In this document: positions 52,501 to 64,000 of the stretch, in pieces
Layout of the letters: every line of letters begins with the position of its first letter
Position numbering within the stretch: position 1 is the first letter of the stretch
Assembly (NCBI GenBank): GCA_036785705.1
Contig: JAWUZG010000071.1
Location: 1,244,501 to 1,308,500, forward strand
Direction: 5' to 3'
DNA length: 64,000 bases
Source of the DNA: Acanthornis magna
Taxonomy: Eukaryota > Chordata > Aves > Passeriformes > Acanthizidae
Position numbers and translations under genes: made by a program
Notes under the pieces: generated by a model
Told to the model about the DNA's origin: nothing
Seen by the model: only the letters and a program-made list of their open reading frames with translations
The model's database searches: none

Positions 52501-54344
52501 GATCAGGAAATGTACCACAGTGAGAGTATGGGGCAGCTACACCTACCTCAGTCTCTGAATTTTGATCCTACAGTTTTCCCATTTTGCTGCTTACAACAAG
52601 TCTTCAGAAAGCACAATGAATGCTTCTGCATTTCAAACTCACATTTTTATTACTCCACAATGTGATTATTTTGGATTCCTGCCTCATTCCCCAGCACCTC
52701 ACACTACCTAGCTTGGAGATGGCAATCAAATTTTGAAACTGTAGTATCTAAGTTACTTTGTCTAATTTGTAGCAAGTTTAAAGTAATTTCAAGACCTTTT
52801 AAAATTATTTTCAAGGCAAAAATGACTTGTAGATTTTTGTGTTGCATTGTAGCACTGTCAGAAAACCCATACAGTTAAGGCCAGCCTCTTGTCTTCATCT
52901 GTTACTTTTCTTTAACTTAGCATCATGCCATGAGTGCAAAATTCCCAGCTGATCTCAGCATACATTTATAGGGTAAAAACCACACATTTATTGATTAATA
53001 TGAGAACACACTGCCCCACTGACCCTTGTACTTTGAAATAAAGCCTATTTGTGCAAAGGGGTGGGGGATTTCTTGGGTATGCTGAATGTTTTCACTGACC
53101 ATTCCAATAAAAATAAAAATTCAATTACTATGTAATCTCACTCTTTCAAAGTAAAATTTTGAACCAAGAGCTTTTCTTGAGTCATAATGTTAATAAAAGT
53201 GCAGTTTTTATAAAAATATCCTTTGCAGTTTCTCAATATTAACAGATGGTTGTGTATTCTCTTGAAAAATATGGAAAAAATGTCATGCATCTGACAAACA
53301 GTCCATCCATGAGCTTGTGTTTCAATAGACTATGATTAAAGACAATGTATCTTGTATTATCATGTGAGAATGAAAGAGAAGTATGTAACATCAAATGAAC
53401 TTTCACTTATCCCCAGTTTCACACCCAGTCATCACACATATAATAAAACATTACTCCAGTTTTAATTTCTCCCAAAAGATGATCCAGTCAGTAGTAAATT
53501 CTTCTCTGAAATATAAGAGAAGTCATAATTGCTTGAAATAGAACATTTGCATGCCAGGCACAGAACACAGTTACACATACATAGGATTTTATCCACATCA
53601 CCATTTGGTATTGGGGTAATTGCACATTATTAATGTGTGGGCTTTTTATTCACTACTAGAAGTCAGTTTTTGAAGGAGGCAGCCCCAAGCCCTGCAGGGA
53701 ATGTCACAGATCCTCTAGATGTCTCTGGAGATTAATTCTGAGAACATTGTAACTCTGAGCAGGATCCATTGTAAGGAGTCAATCATTATATTAGCATTAT
53801 AGCTGCTCTTCAATATTTGCTCTGTTCGAAGAAACGAAATATTTTTGTGCCTGCAGTCTTGACTCAAGACTACCCTCCACACACACACTAAACTTTATTT
53901 CCTCTTACGTGTGTTTCCATTTTGAGATTTACGTCTGCATTTTAGCATTAGTATTTACTTCTGTTAACACTTCAGTTACTTATAGCAATATGCTGCAGTT
54001 CTTTAATATTCTTTGATATATCAATGTTAAAAATTTATGTGGGCAAAATATTGAGTGAAAGATGCATGACTGAACTTCCACAATGGGAATCTGGTTCACA
54101 AAGCTGAACATTTCACTATTGATTTTTTAGTATCGTTATACTAACAGCTGTCAAAATGTAAATCAACATACACTTTGGGTTTACACACTGTATTTTATGA
54201 TGTCTGCCATTACAGCCATGGAAACAGAGCAGTGCCCTGTGATAACAGTTTTCCATAGTTTTATAAGTGATTGTACACCAACTTCTGAAGATGAAAGTCT
54301 ACCACATGCAGTACCATACTGCTCCTCTGCATTAGACAAAGGCA
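49510..54344. other. AT-rich intron, nothing recognised
   Basis: No repeat family or exon was identified. A short A run follows AATAAAAGTG near 50562-50586. Confidence 0.55.
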
Positions 54345-54412
54345 TAATTTATCCAAAACCCACTGATGTCACTTCCCATTTACTTCAGCTGGCTTTGAAC
54401 AGGCATTTAGGA
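54345..54412. repeat. Possible ancient amniote retroposon tail
   Basis: The plus strand reads AAAACCCACTGATGTCACTT then CCCATTTACTTCAGCTGGCT and TTGAACAGGC. This resembles the amniote interspersed-repeat text 'cccattgacttcaatgggctttggatcaggccc' that I know from reptile genomes. It is heavily diverged and I cannot assign a family. Confidence 0.4.
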
Positions 54413-55597
54413 AACAGCCCCCACACAACACAGCTGCATTTGCACAGCCATTTCCATCCCTTACAAAGCACAGAGATGAGTAGTTTCAGAGCCATATCTT
54501 GGGCATATGGCAAACCAAAACTTCAATGCAGTAGAACACACCGACCTGCACTTTTGTAAACTGGAAGTGCTATATAAAGATATTTGTTTGCAGGATCAAA
54601 AAAATGCCATCTCTTTTCTCAAACAGCAATCCATACTAACTGGAAATAAGTTATCACCCAAGAGAAGTGCAACTGTTTTGCAGTGTATTTGGTCTTCAGC
54701 AATTAGTCACCTTCATTTTTAATTTCCTGCATTTAAAACACATCTTCAAGAACAAATGTGATCAGTGTAAAAAGACAACAGAAAATGTCATGCTGTCATT
54801 GGCCAAGACAGAAAAAGAGCCAGCATGGTATTGTATAGTACTCAGTAGCTAATGTATAAACTCCTTAAAAGAAAATTTGCTTCACTGCAAGAAGTGATTT
54901 CAGCAACCTTGGTGCTTCTCCTGAAGTATAAGCATGGAGAAAAGAAGAAATAAAAAAGACACCTTTTGATGAGAGGTTATGTAGTCTCTCCAATTGAGTA
55001 AATTTAGTTGCTGCTGCAGCAGAGGAATGTGATAGGAAATTTTACAGTTGAAGGAGAAATGTCACAGTATTTTGATAAGAGAGCGATGAACTTTTTTTCC
55101 CTTGTGCCATTATCAAGGCAAAGTGAACAAAATACATCATTTATAACCCACTGCTCTACCATTATCTCCTGGTGAGACACTTGTTTTAAAACACACAAGG
55201 ACCTTTTTTCTCCAAGACTAAAACTCTCTGTGAGGCTCAGTCTTCCTTTATAACCATGAAAGAAAGTTGACACTTGTGTGGGCCAAAGTTTCCAGGCAAC
55301 CACACAAGGGCACTTATACACCCTCCAGGTCACCCCTCGTTCTGAAGTACAGAGGAAGCATATGAACAGTGTATGTCCCTTTGATCACAGATAGCATCTA
55401 AAACTGATGTGGAGAGAAAATCCTGCACTTTGGAAGAAAAGCACTACAGTCTCCTCAAAGCTTTTTCTTACCTAATATACACGGAAAGTAAAGGTTAGTA
55501 TGGTAGTGCAGAACTGGTAAAATATTTGTCCCTTACTAGCTACAAAGTGCCACTGACTCCTGATGTTTAGTACTCTTGCCCGTGTATTCTTGCTCCC

Positions 55598-55675
55598 TGG
55601 TTTTGGTTTGGTTTTGCTTGTTTTTTTTGTTTGTTCCGTTTTGTGCATTTTTGTTTTGCTTTTTGGTTTTTTTAA
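55598..55675. repeat. T/G-rich low-complexity stretch
   Basis: Irregular TTTTG/GGTTTT runs cover about 80 bp. No unit length is maintained. The hydrophobic 65-codon plus-strand frame is an artefact. Confidence 0.85.
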
Positions 55676-55714
55676 TATTAATGTCTAACACAAGAGATCA
55701 GTTGATTTACAGTT

Positions 55715-55752
55715 CATTCAGCAAACCTATGCTCATTCAGCAAACCTATGCT
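55715..55752. repeat. 19-bp perfect tandem duplication
   Basis: CATTCAGCAAACCTATGCT occurs twice head-to-tail (55715-55733 and 55734-55752). It is a recent-looking slippage or duplication product. Confidence 0.97.
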
Positions 55753-58027
55753 GAAGCGTGCAATTGTGTATGAGCACCAGGGCGTTATCCTTGAGAGTAC
55801 TCAGTAGAGGGAACTTCCAGTAGTATTTACAGACAGAGACAAAATTCCACAACACTTCCATATCAATTTATCAAATAGAAAATAAAAATGTTCCCTTTTA
55901 TTTTATGTTGAAAAAGAGAGAGAATATTTGTAGACAAAGTCTGGTGCTAATTAGTATAACCAATATCTGTTCAGTGGAACTAAACTGACATTGTCTGTTT
56001 TAGTAGAATTAAATGTACATGAGACTAAGTTACCACATCAGAATATAACAGAGAAGATATCAGGGTACAATATTCTCAAGAACCCCGTCATTAATACTCA
56101 CATATTTTATTTGTCCTGTAGTACAAAAGTTAGATTCAGACATAAGCAGTCAATTTAATTTATTTCATGAAAACAAATAAATAGCTTGTTTCCAGAAATG
56201 ACAGACAAATTTACTGGAGCCCTCAGGTTACTCTGGAACTCCTACATGCAATGTGTTTAACAGCTCAAATGGTTTGTTTTGACTGTTAACATTAATGCAT
56301 TTGCTGAGTCAATGAGGAAAAAGACACATTATGTGAACAAGAAGAACTACAAAGAAAAATCAAATGAGAAGTTAATGATTTATATTGAAATGCAGAACAT
56401 TTAATTCTAAAAAAAATAACTAAAACCTCGAGACAAGCCTAACTATAATAAAACTGACTGCTTCAAGATAATTTTTAGATGCACAAACACAGGATATTGG
56501 TTTATGTAAATACTTATCAAAATACTGCAGCAGATAACAGAATCTGAATTAATTGTCACCTTAAGTTTCTGTTGCACATGTAAAAAGTGAGAAGAAAAAC
56601 TATAGATTTTGAACTATTTATGAAAGCTTTCATCTGGAGCCAGATTGTCACAAAAAAATATAAAACCCCCAAATTAAAATAAAACAGAATGCTTATTTCT
56701 ATTTTCTTATTTCTTATTACTTTCTACTTAAATTAACAAGGACAGACATGGTTCTTCAAGTTTTTGCTGATCTTCCCATTGTTTTGGAAACTTCCAAAAA
56801 TCACTGAGATGAAATTTCAAACAAATCACTGCCTGATAATGAATGTAAAATCTCAGATCATAACTAAATTAAGAAATTTAAGAAAAAACTAGTAAGGTGG
56901 ATATAGTAAGTTATTAAAATAAAAACATTTTTGTTCCCCACTGCACAAAAATGCTTAAAAATATTAATGTTAAAAGTAAGACATTTGAAACGTTTTGCTG
57001 AATAATATAGCATTTCTTCTCGTGTTTTCGAGATGCTGCCAGACTCATTCAAACGGACAGATGCTTGCAGCAAGAAAGAATATTTAGAAGTTAAGCCATT
57101 CAGGACTCTGAATGAATTTAACAATGTATTCTTTCAAAGCTTTACTATAAGACCTATGATTTAATAGCCACACTCCAAAGCTGGTGGGCAGGTCACTCTA
57201 TTACACAGCTCTTATATTTAACTTTGGTGGAGAGGGGTTGGTCTAAGACCAACAGAGTCTCTCAAAACAGGATGATAAGTAAATTTCACAGTTATCACAA
57301 AATAACATATGATATTAGGTGGTAGCGACATGATAACTCCACTGGAAACAATGGTAATTACATAGTAAATCGTGTCAATGATACTGCATTATCTCCTAAC
57401 TGTTCAATTAACTCGTGTCACCACTGCATACTATGTTTAGAAAGTTGCTGATGTAATATTTCCGTATCATAATTGCAAAGATAGTTGAGGAAGATAGCAC
57501 CCTATAATTTTAGAAAGTTTCTAATATTACTTGGTGAAACTATTTCTATTACGAAAAACAAACAAACAAACATCGAGGTGAAAAATGACACCTGAAAACC
57601 TGGAAGATACCTGAAATGGAAACAGCTTGCCAAGACTGTCATCAAAGAAATTATTTTTCATCTTTCATGCAGGGAAGGAGATACTATTTCATAAATCGAA
57701 TTCCAATTGTTATTCATTCACCTAAATAAATGGTAAGAGCCCTCAGCTATCATTGAAACAATTACGAATTTAATCCCTGAAAAAAGTAACTTTTCCTGTG
57801 CTGATAATCTGATAAATGCACATTATATTAGGGGAATATGTTTAAATTATAAAATAGCAGAATAAAAGAAGCTTTTTAACTCCCTTAAAATGCTGCAGTT
57901 TCACCCAGGGACACAACTGCCCTTCTCATTTTCACTCATACAAATCAAAAGTCCAGTGAGGTGAAAGGAATTACTCAGACATAAAATGGAATAAAATGCT
58001 GCTAGGAAACACACATGGCTATTTATC
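55753..58027. other. AT-rich intron, nothing recognised
   Basis: No gene or repeat family. A short (AAAC)n-like run lies at 57557-57571. Confidence 0.55.
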
Positions 58028-58492
58028 TTGTTATTGCCTTTTAATATTCAAGACTGCAGGATAGGATTGCTCTCTTTGAATGTTCTGTTTGTCCCTATAC
58101 CACTGATTTGCAGTTCAACAAGTTTATTCTTAAGCAATATTTCTGTGAGTACAGAATTAAATAATCACCTGGTACAAATCAGAGTTATAGCTAGATCAAA
58201 GCCAAGGCAGGTGGAAGGTGTTATGCTGATTTACATCATCTTAAAATCTTGCTTTGCCATAGTCTTTTCTGTGAAAGAAAGGGCCAATATCTGTAAGTCA
58301 ATCCTTAAATACCAACCAACAGAAAGTTTTAAAAGTCTATCTGTGACAAGGATGTTTTGGGACACAGATACCTATGAGACACGAACATTTCTGAAAATGT
58401 CCCAGAGTATCTTCAGGAGAAGACCTGTGGCACTTAAAGCTTTCGACTGCACAGCAACATTTACCTGCAACAGAAACACTTCTGAAGCCTGA
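58028..58492 (+). other. Longest open frame in the window (154 codons), unrecognised
   Basis: A methionine-initiated plus-strand frame of 154 codons runs antisense to ZFPM2. It has a hydrophobic N-terminal third, then a more charged C-terminal part (KMSQSIFRRRPVALKAFD). I recognise no domain and no promoter or splice context. By rough estimate a frame this long is only mildly surprising by chance in 64 kb of this composition, so I do not call it a gene. Confidence 0.12.
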
Positions 58493-59352
58493 AGTTGCTT
58501 TTGTTGTATTTTTCAATTTTCCTTCGTGACAATGCTATTTCATACAGCTTGTTTGGATTTAAGGCCAGCTCCACCTACTTTTTCATCTTTGCTCATACCA
58601 GTTTGGTTGTTATAAGAACACAAAGGAATCTGCATGATTTTAGCGCATGACTTGTTTCCAGCAAATCAACACACATATTTTCAATCTGTTATGCATGAGT
58701 GATGTGTAAAATTATGAGATTTGGGGCTCTGGAGGACAAAATAAGCAAAATATGTAAGCATTGTATCTAAATCACAACAGAAGTTAAACTCTAATTTTAA
58801 CATACAAACTGTATAGTGAATTTAAAAATACCAAGACTTTAAAGCTATCAGACCACATTCTAGACTTGTCCTTGGCTGCCCTAAGAGTTTACCACATAAC
58901 TGTTGTCTATAGGGGCTAACCTGTGCTACAGAGGAACAATGCGCAGCTCAAGCAATGCTTCCAATCCCCCTTCCCCTCTTCCATCAGTCCCTGGATTGAG
59001 ACACTTCTCATCTCCTTTGTATGGCCCTGCCCAACTGCTTCTTCAGAGTGTCACATTGAAATTATTTGCAAATAAGGCAATAAAAGAAAACCCACAAAGT
59101 TCAGACTTTGCCCAAACCTCTTCCAAAACAGGGATATGAATAAGATAAGGTAAAAATTCCTCAATGCTCAATCTCTTTTGTGATAATTACGCATTTGAAT
59201 ACACACCATCTCAGATCCTACATTCATCAGGTCACAGGATAAGAGTACAAGTACAAAAACAAGAGAGACATCAGCATGAGTAAACACATCAGAAAAAAAC
59301 AAACCCAAAAAATTATCCCCCCAAACCTTAAATAGTTTAGCAGGTTACATTT

Positions 59353-59394
59353 AAAAAAAAAAAAAAAAAAGTACATTAAAAAAAAAAAAAAAAA
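59353..59394. repeat. Paired long poly-A runs
   Basis: A runs of about 18 and 17 bases are separated by GTACATT. The Phe-rich minus-strand frame here is an artefact. The stretch is likely length-variable and hard to sequence accurately. Confidence 0.95.
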
Positions 59395-60231
59395 GAAAAC
59401 AGCTGCATTTTCAATTTCTAACAGGAAAACAGTGCAGTGGGAGGAGTCCACACTTCTCCAAACTGGGGAACTTTGGAGGCTTTTTTAAATTATATTATTA
59501 TTTTTATTATGTTATTTATAGCACATTTTTATTTCTTGATTTGGCAAAAATCTGTCAATATAAACACAAGACATGAGTTCAGCTTTCTGAAAGTGGTCTG
59601 AATTATAAAACAAAAAATCAAACAATCCTAATGTAGTTCACTATGTCGCCAACTTCTGTCAACTAGTGTAACAGATAATAACGAAGTTGAAATTAAAAAT
59701 AGAGTTAATATAGTTGCTTTGGATGTCTAAGGGGTTTTTTTCCCTTTCTTTTTGCTGTCTGGGTTTTTAGTTTCTTTATTATTATTTTTCTTCTTTTTGC
59801 TTTACCATCTTCCAGCATCCTCCATAGAACTTTTGAGAAACAAGACATTTCTTTTGAATCAGATATCTATTATCAATTTCGACAGAGAGCGTCTGAACCA
59901 GTATTATCTGCAAATGATTTATGAGGGCAGGTATTTTTCTACCTGAACATTTTAGTGAAACCATAAATATCAGTAGAGACAGAGATTCAAAGAAAAAGCC
60001 TTGGAAAATATTTTATATGGGAAGTTAGTTCCATCTGATGAAAATTTTAATTCACCATTTCTGTGTTTTTAAAGAGCTTTCATGTTAGCCAGGTCTATCG
60101 TTCTTTCTTGCTGGTATTTTCACCATACTTACTATAAATACTTAACTATTAAAATCTACTGAACTGAGCCAAATGATCAGAGGTGTTCCCACGGACATTA
60201 ACTAAGAATGCATAAAAGTCTGAACCATTAC

Positions 60232-60462
60232 TCAGAAGAAAAAAGTACATTCAATACAGCACTGTAAAACCAGTGTTTTAAACTGTTCATGAAGAATATC
60301 TTCAAAAATCCTTAAGAGAAACTGTATCCCCTTTTCTGTTGTGTAACCTCCAACATAGCGAGCATCAATAGGCCATTTACCTTTGGGAGTCATCCAACTC
60401 CTGCTCTCTAAAATGGTGTCAATAATTCCTTCTCCTAAAAGGAGAAGGATGGTTTTATACAA
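60232..60462 (-). other. Unidentified open frame with exon-like signals
   Basis: A 76-codon minus-strand frame reads, in part, SRSWMTPKGKWPIDARYVGG. Its composition looks more protein-like than most frames here. Inside it, an acceptor-like CCTTCTCCTTTTAG and a donor-like AAAG|GTAAAT bound 54 nt at 60381-60434, open in phase 1. A short hairpin (TCCTTCTCCT/AGGAGAAGGA) overlaps the acceptor. I do not recognise the peptide. Options are a decayed pseudogene or repeat fragment, a lineage-specific exon, or chance. Confidence 0.2.
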
Positions 60463-63424
60463 CAGCTCTATGTGGAGTACCTACCTCAGGAAGTACTATA
60501 TATATTCAGCTTCTTCAGACTTCTCTTCCACACTCTGTTCAGACCTTGAGATTATATTGGAAGCACCATACAGAATTATTGATAAAAAAATTCAGAACCA
60601 GCTTAATGACCATTTTGATTTATATTACATAACTATCAATTTCCAACATAAGTCTACTTTGTGAAGAAGATGAAAAGAAAAAAGGAGAAAAAAAGCCTGT
60701 CCCCCATGGAATTGATTTTTTAATTGTTAATTTCATCTTCTAGATGAAATTCATGTTTTTCTGAACTTCTTTTTTACCCTTTTCTTATTTCTGTTTATTA
60801 TTTCTATTCATTTATTTCTCAATTGTTATTGGTTGGATCAAAAATACGTCTCTACAAATTGAAATGGAAATAATTCTCTTTTATAGCACTGTAAACGTGT
60901 TCAGCTGAAGTAAATGTTAGGGAAAAGCATGTACCTACTAAAATTAAATTGCTAAAATAGAACTTTACACATATGTTTCAATACAGTGCCTTCATTAGGA
61001 CATTTTGATACTTACCTCAGAGTCAACTGGAACACACATATGCTGGATCACACCCTGTATTTACAGTTCTAAGAATGTATGTATTAACCACGTTTTCTAC
61101 CAGAAGATTTCAAAATGTTGGAAACATAAAAGTGAATTAAACATCAGATCTTATTAATATATGAAGGTAATATTAGCCTTCTTTCATGGTTTATAAAAGC
61201 AATATATCAAACCTAAGTAAAAGTCTTTCAGTTTTGTGAAGCTCAGGTTGGGCTTGACTTCAGAACTTCACTTCCAATGTATTTCTAATCCACCAGTGAA
61301 GTCCTTTACCAGTGAAAATCAGGTCGCAGACAACCAGAATAGGGAACTGGAAAATCAAAGTCAAATTTTAGGCATCAGGCAGCTGGCCAGTGTCACAGAG
61401 GAAATAATTTAGTATTCTCATCTTTTATATTATGCTTTTATGTCTGAAAATCCACCTGGTTTTCACATCAACTATAATAAAAATTTGAGAAAATAGAGTT
61501 TGCTTTGTATAATAAAAAACACATAGCTGCAACATGCTTATGATTTCATTCTTGTATAATGAGCACTATACTTAGCTATGATAACACACTAAATATAATA
61601 TTGCCCGAGTAATCCAGGGAAACAACTTTCACCATGGTGAAGACCCCATTAGGAAGATATGCAAGATCTAACTCAGATTTCCTTTCTCATATTTATCCTG
61701 TAAGGGATCATATGTGGAATCCACTCTACTGGTGGTAGAAGAGTTCATGAAAAGCATAAGAGGAGTCCACAGGCCTTTCACACCCTTTTCCAGCTCACTG
61801 CTGAATGGTATGTTCATCTCAGAGACTAAATCCTTCCTGTCAAAATATGAAGGGCTCTGTCAGGGCTGGTAATTCAGTGCAAGGAGGAGGAGGGAGGAAT
61901 TAAATGGCTGAGAATTGCTACAATAAGGGTGTAATGGAAAGAAGAGGCTGCCACTGCAGTGAAGGCTTACAGAAATACTTAGAACATCCTACAAATAGCA
62001 ATATTGAAACACTGATGAAAAAAGGCTACATTTTATTAATGTATGACTATGCCATAACATGAATACATAAAATAAAATGCAAGAATTGCCAGAAAAAAAT
62101 ATTCTCTAAGTATGGCTATGAATAACCGCATTTACAATTGATGAGTTTTGCATGGCCCTATAAAACAGGTATTATGATACCCAGGATTTTAGCAATATAG
62201 TTACTAGAGTGAACAAGAAAACCATTTTCCATCAAATTACTGCCTCCTTCTCCCTAAAAAGTATCTGACTAAAGCAGAGATAATGTAAAGTTCAGCTATC
62301 AAAAATGGCTTCATTAAGAACTTTAATGAAGCACATGGGAGCCATTTATTGACTTCTCAACTATTAAGACATAGCATTATTACTGCTTTAACAGTATTTC
62401 CATTTTCATTTAGGAAATAACTAATCAAGGGATCAATGTACCAAAGACTTTATTTTCTCTCCCATGGGTCACTGAAAGTACATTTTTTAAAATGCAAAAA
62501 ACGTAAAGGCAATTCCCCCCAGTGCCATATCACATAAGCAATTTAAAGAAATAACAAGGAATGCGAAAGGTCAATGGCTCCTGATCTAAGCCATGTTATA
62601 AAACAAATGAAAATTGTTCATGGTAATTCTACCTTTCTGGTGGAAGTAAGAGATCGCTTTCACATCAAAGAGGCTTACCTCCAAAGTATGCAAAGCACCT
62701 CCACCCTGACCCGCTGTCAACCTGTGAGACATTTCTATTTCTCAGCCTTACTTAGAATGCAAACTACTGTTTTCCTGGTAGTTCTCACAGCTCCACTTCC
62801 TTTGAGGTACAGATGTGTAGCCAAAGAACCCAATCAGATAACACCCATTTACATATTTATAAAGTCTCCTGTAAAATCTCGTATCAATTGTTGCCACTAT
62901 ATATAGCCCTTTCAAAGTATCTTGTGGGCACAAGCGCTCCACTGCACTGCTCCCTTCAGGAGTCCAGATATATCGTATAATGTGATTTCAATGTAAATGT
63001 GGCCCATCACACAATCATACCACTTCACAAACTCTTTTCTGCTGGGGTAGCTTAAATCTAAACACACTCAAGCAGCTTGCTGCACTGGAGCAAGATTTCT
63101 TCCACATAAAAAAAGTCAAAACCCCCAACACAACAATGCCAAGGAAAAAAAAATCTGAACATTTTCTGCAGAAAGATGGGCCGTCTCCAAATCCTTGTGC
63201 CCTATCAGACAAATTAAAGTAAATCAAGCATGAAATGAAGCAGAAGAGCCCCGAGATAAGGCTCCTTTAAGTCGTTTACAGATTAGGATAGAGAGAGGTG
63301 CATCTGGTCTCTGGCAGTGAAGGAGGCCAGTTTCTCATCTCACAATAGCAGCCTGTGTATAGGATTACCTTACCTTGTCACTGACAAGGGAAAAAGCGCC
63401 TGCAAAATGTCTCTAACTAACTTC
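60463..63424. other. AT-rich intron, small hairpins only
   Basis: Short inverted repeats occur at 60729-60751 (AATTTCATCT/AGATGAAATT) and 62308-62332 (GCTTCATTAA/TTAATGAAGC). A 110-codon plus frame at 62574-62906 is unrecognised and overlaps an opposite-strand frame. Confidence 0.5.
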
Positions 63425-63487
63425 CTAATGTTCCCAGCTAAGTTCTCTTATTAAAGTATTAACTGTTACAATGATAGAAATAAATTT

Positions 63488-63842
63488 TGATAAAACAAAA
63501 TAAAAACAGACACCAGTCTGATTTATGAGCTGGTCAGACGCTGATAAACTGGAGGCTCTGCTACCAGCAGATGAGCCTCTTCGCTTATCAGTCAGGATTT
63601 CACTGCTAGAGACAGCAGATAACTTCCCAACTGGAATTAGGGATTCAGTGAACTGTGTGTTACTGGTCAGACTGGTGCTCCAGCAGCACCTAAAAAGGCC
63701 TCTCGTGTTATCCGCTGGGATTTTGTGCTGCATGCGGGGAGATGTTTCCCTGCTGGACGTGACGGCTGAGCTCAGAGGCCTGCACAGCTCATGGGTGAAC
63801 TGGTGCTCCTGCGGTGGCAAACCAGCCTCCCTGCTCTTATCA
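63488..63842. promoter_or_regulatory. Cluster of GATA-type sites near GC-rich window end
   Basis: GATA cores occur at 63488 (TGATAA), 63542 (TGATAA), 63585 (TTATCA), 63617 (AGATAA), 63708 (TTATCC, non-consensus) and 63837 (TTATCA). Five of the six fit WGATAR. The density is several times what base composition predicts by rough estimate, and it falls where the sequence turns GC-rich. FOG2 acts with GATA4-6, so an autoregulatory element is an attractive but unproven reading. A 131-codon minus-strand open frame (63425-63820) overlaps and looks non-coding to me. Confidence 0.4.
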
Positions 63843-64000
63843 GCGTCTACAAATTGCAGGCCTGCCTTCCTGCCTTCCTTCCTTAGGAAGACGTGTCTCT
63901 CCTACAGCGCCATCATCCACTTCTGCTTCTCCCCTGTGGCCCCGCACCGCAGAGGCCCAGCCAGCCTTCCCGTGGGTGCCCGGCTCCCGCTGCGGCGGTG
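63840..64000. other. GC-rich, CpG-containing right edge
   Basis: GC content rises sharply over the last 160 bp. Several CpGs are present (AGCGCC, CCCGTGG, CCCGGC, GCGGCGG), and a CCTTC-rich stretch lies at 63868-63883. It could be the margin of a CpG island, perhaps an internal promoter or 5' exon of a ZFPM2 isoform on the minus strand. The window cuts it off, so its length and nature cannot be judged. Confidence 0.35.

Noticed and set aside
59227..59451. Phe-rich membrane-like 74-codon frame
   Set aside because: It is produced by the two poly-A runs at 59353-59394 read on the minus strand.
63425..63820. 131-codon minus-strand frame as a first exon of ZFPM2
   Set aside because: The Ser/Arg-rich sequence does not match the FOG2 N-terminus I know (MSRRKQSKPRQ) and no good donor was seen. 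The region is kept only as a GATA-site cluster.

Overview
This window is almost entirely non-coding vertebrate DNA, and it most likely comes from a bird. The evidence for a bird is four truncated CR1 LINE 3' ends at about 21877, 25598, 28909 and 37375. They carry the avian CR1 signature of octamer tails (ATTCTATG / CATAGAAT) and the text GGTTGGAAAAGACCTCTG. The DNA is AT-rich, repeat-poor and has small simple repeats. It has no bacterial or viral gene organisation, and the longest open frames are 100-154 codons, close to what chance allows.

One real coding segment is clear: a 119-bp internal exon on the minus strand at 31285-31403. It has a good acceptor and donor and encodes 39 residues plus a split glycine codon (core [17 protein letters not shown]). 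I recognise this as the start of the PR-like region of ZFPM2 (FOG2, Friend of GATA 2), a multi-zinc-finger cofactor of GATA4/5/6 in heart, gonad and diaphragm development. The whole window is therefore best read as the interior of ZFPM2 on the minus strand. Positions 31404-64000 are the intron 5' of this exon and 1-31284 the intron 3' of it. I could not find the flanking coding exons, so both introns probably run past the window edges.

Layout: 1-16 kb is plain intron with a CpG-retaining, conserved-element-like block at 1680-2340, (TATG)n at 7743, a purine-rich block at 12215-12480 and (TTTAG)n at 15885. 16-31 kb holds a probable ancient hAT fragment (16358), an inverted pair of GATA-type motifs (17129/17188), several GC-richer patches, three CR1 pieces and a perfect 32-bp-arm palindrome (23996-24061). 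The exon follows at 31.3 kb. 31-64 kb holds a motif cluster at 36724-36907, a CR1 piece (37375), (GATA)n (44519), two possible 54-nt cassette exons (49393 and 60381, both speculative), A/T-homopolymer stretches, and a GATA-site cluster running into GC-rich sequence at the end (63488-64000).

I see no undescribed multi-gene system. The most interesting non-coding signal is a recurring composite motif, GATAAG-N-TCA. I find seven exact copies by eye. Three lie within 110 bp at 36724-36831, alongside two degenerate copies, and two form an inverted pair at 17129-17199. In a gene whose product binds GATA factors this suggests intronic enhancers, but that is inference.
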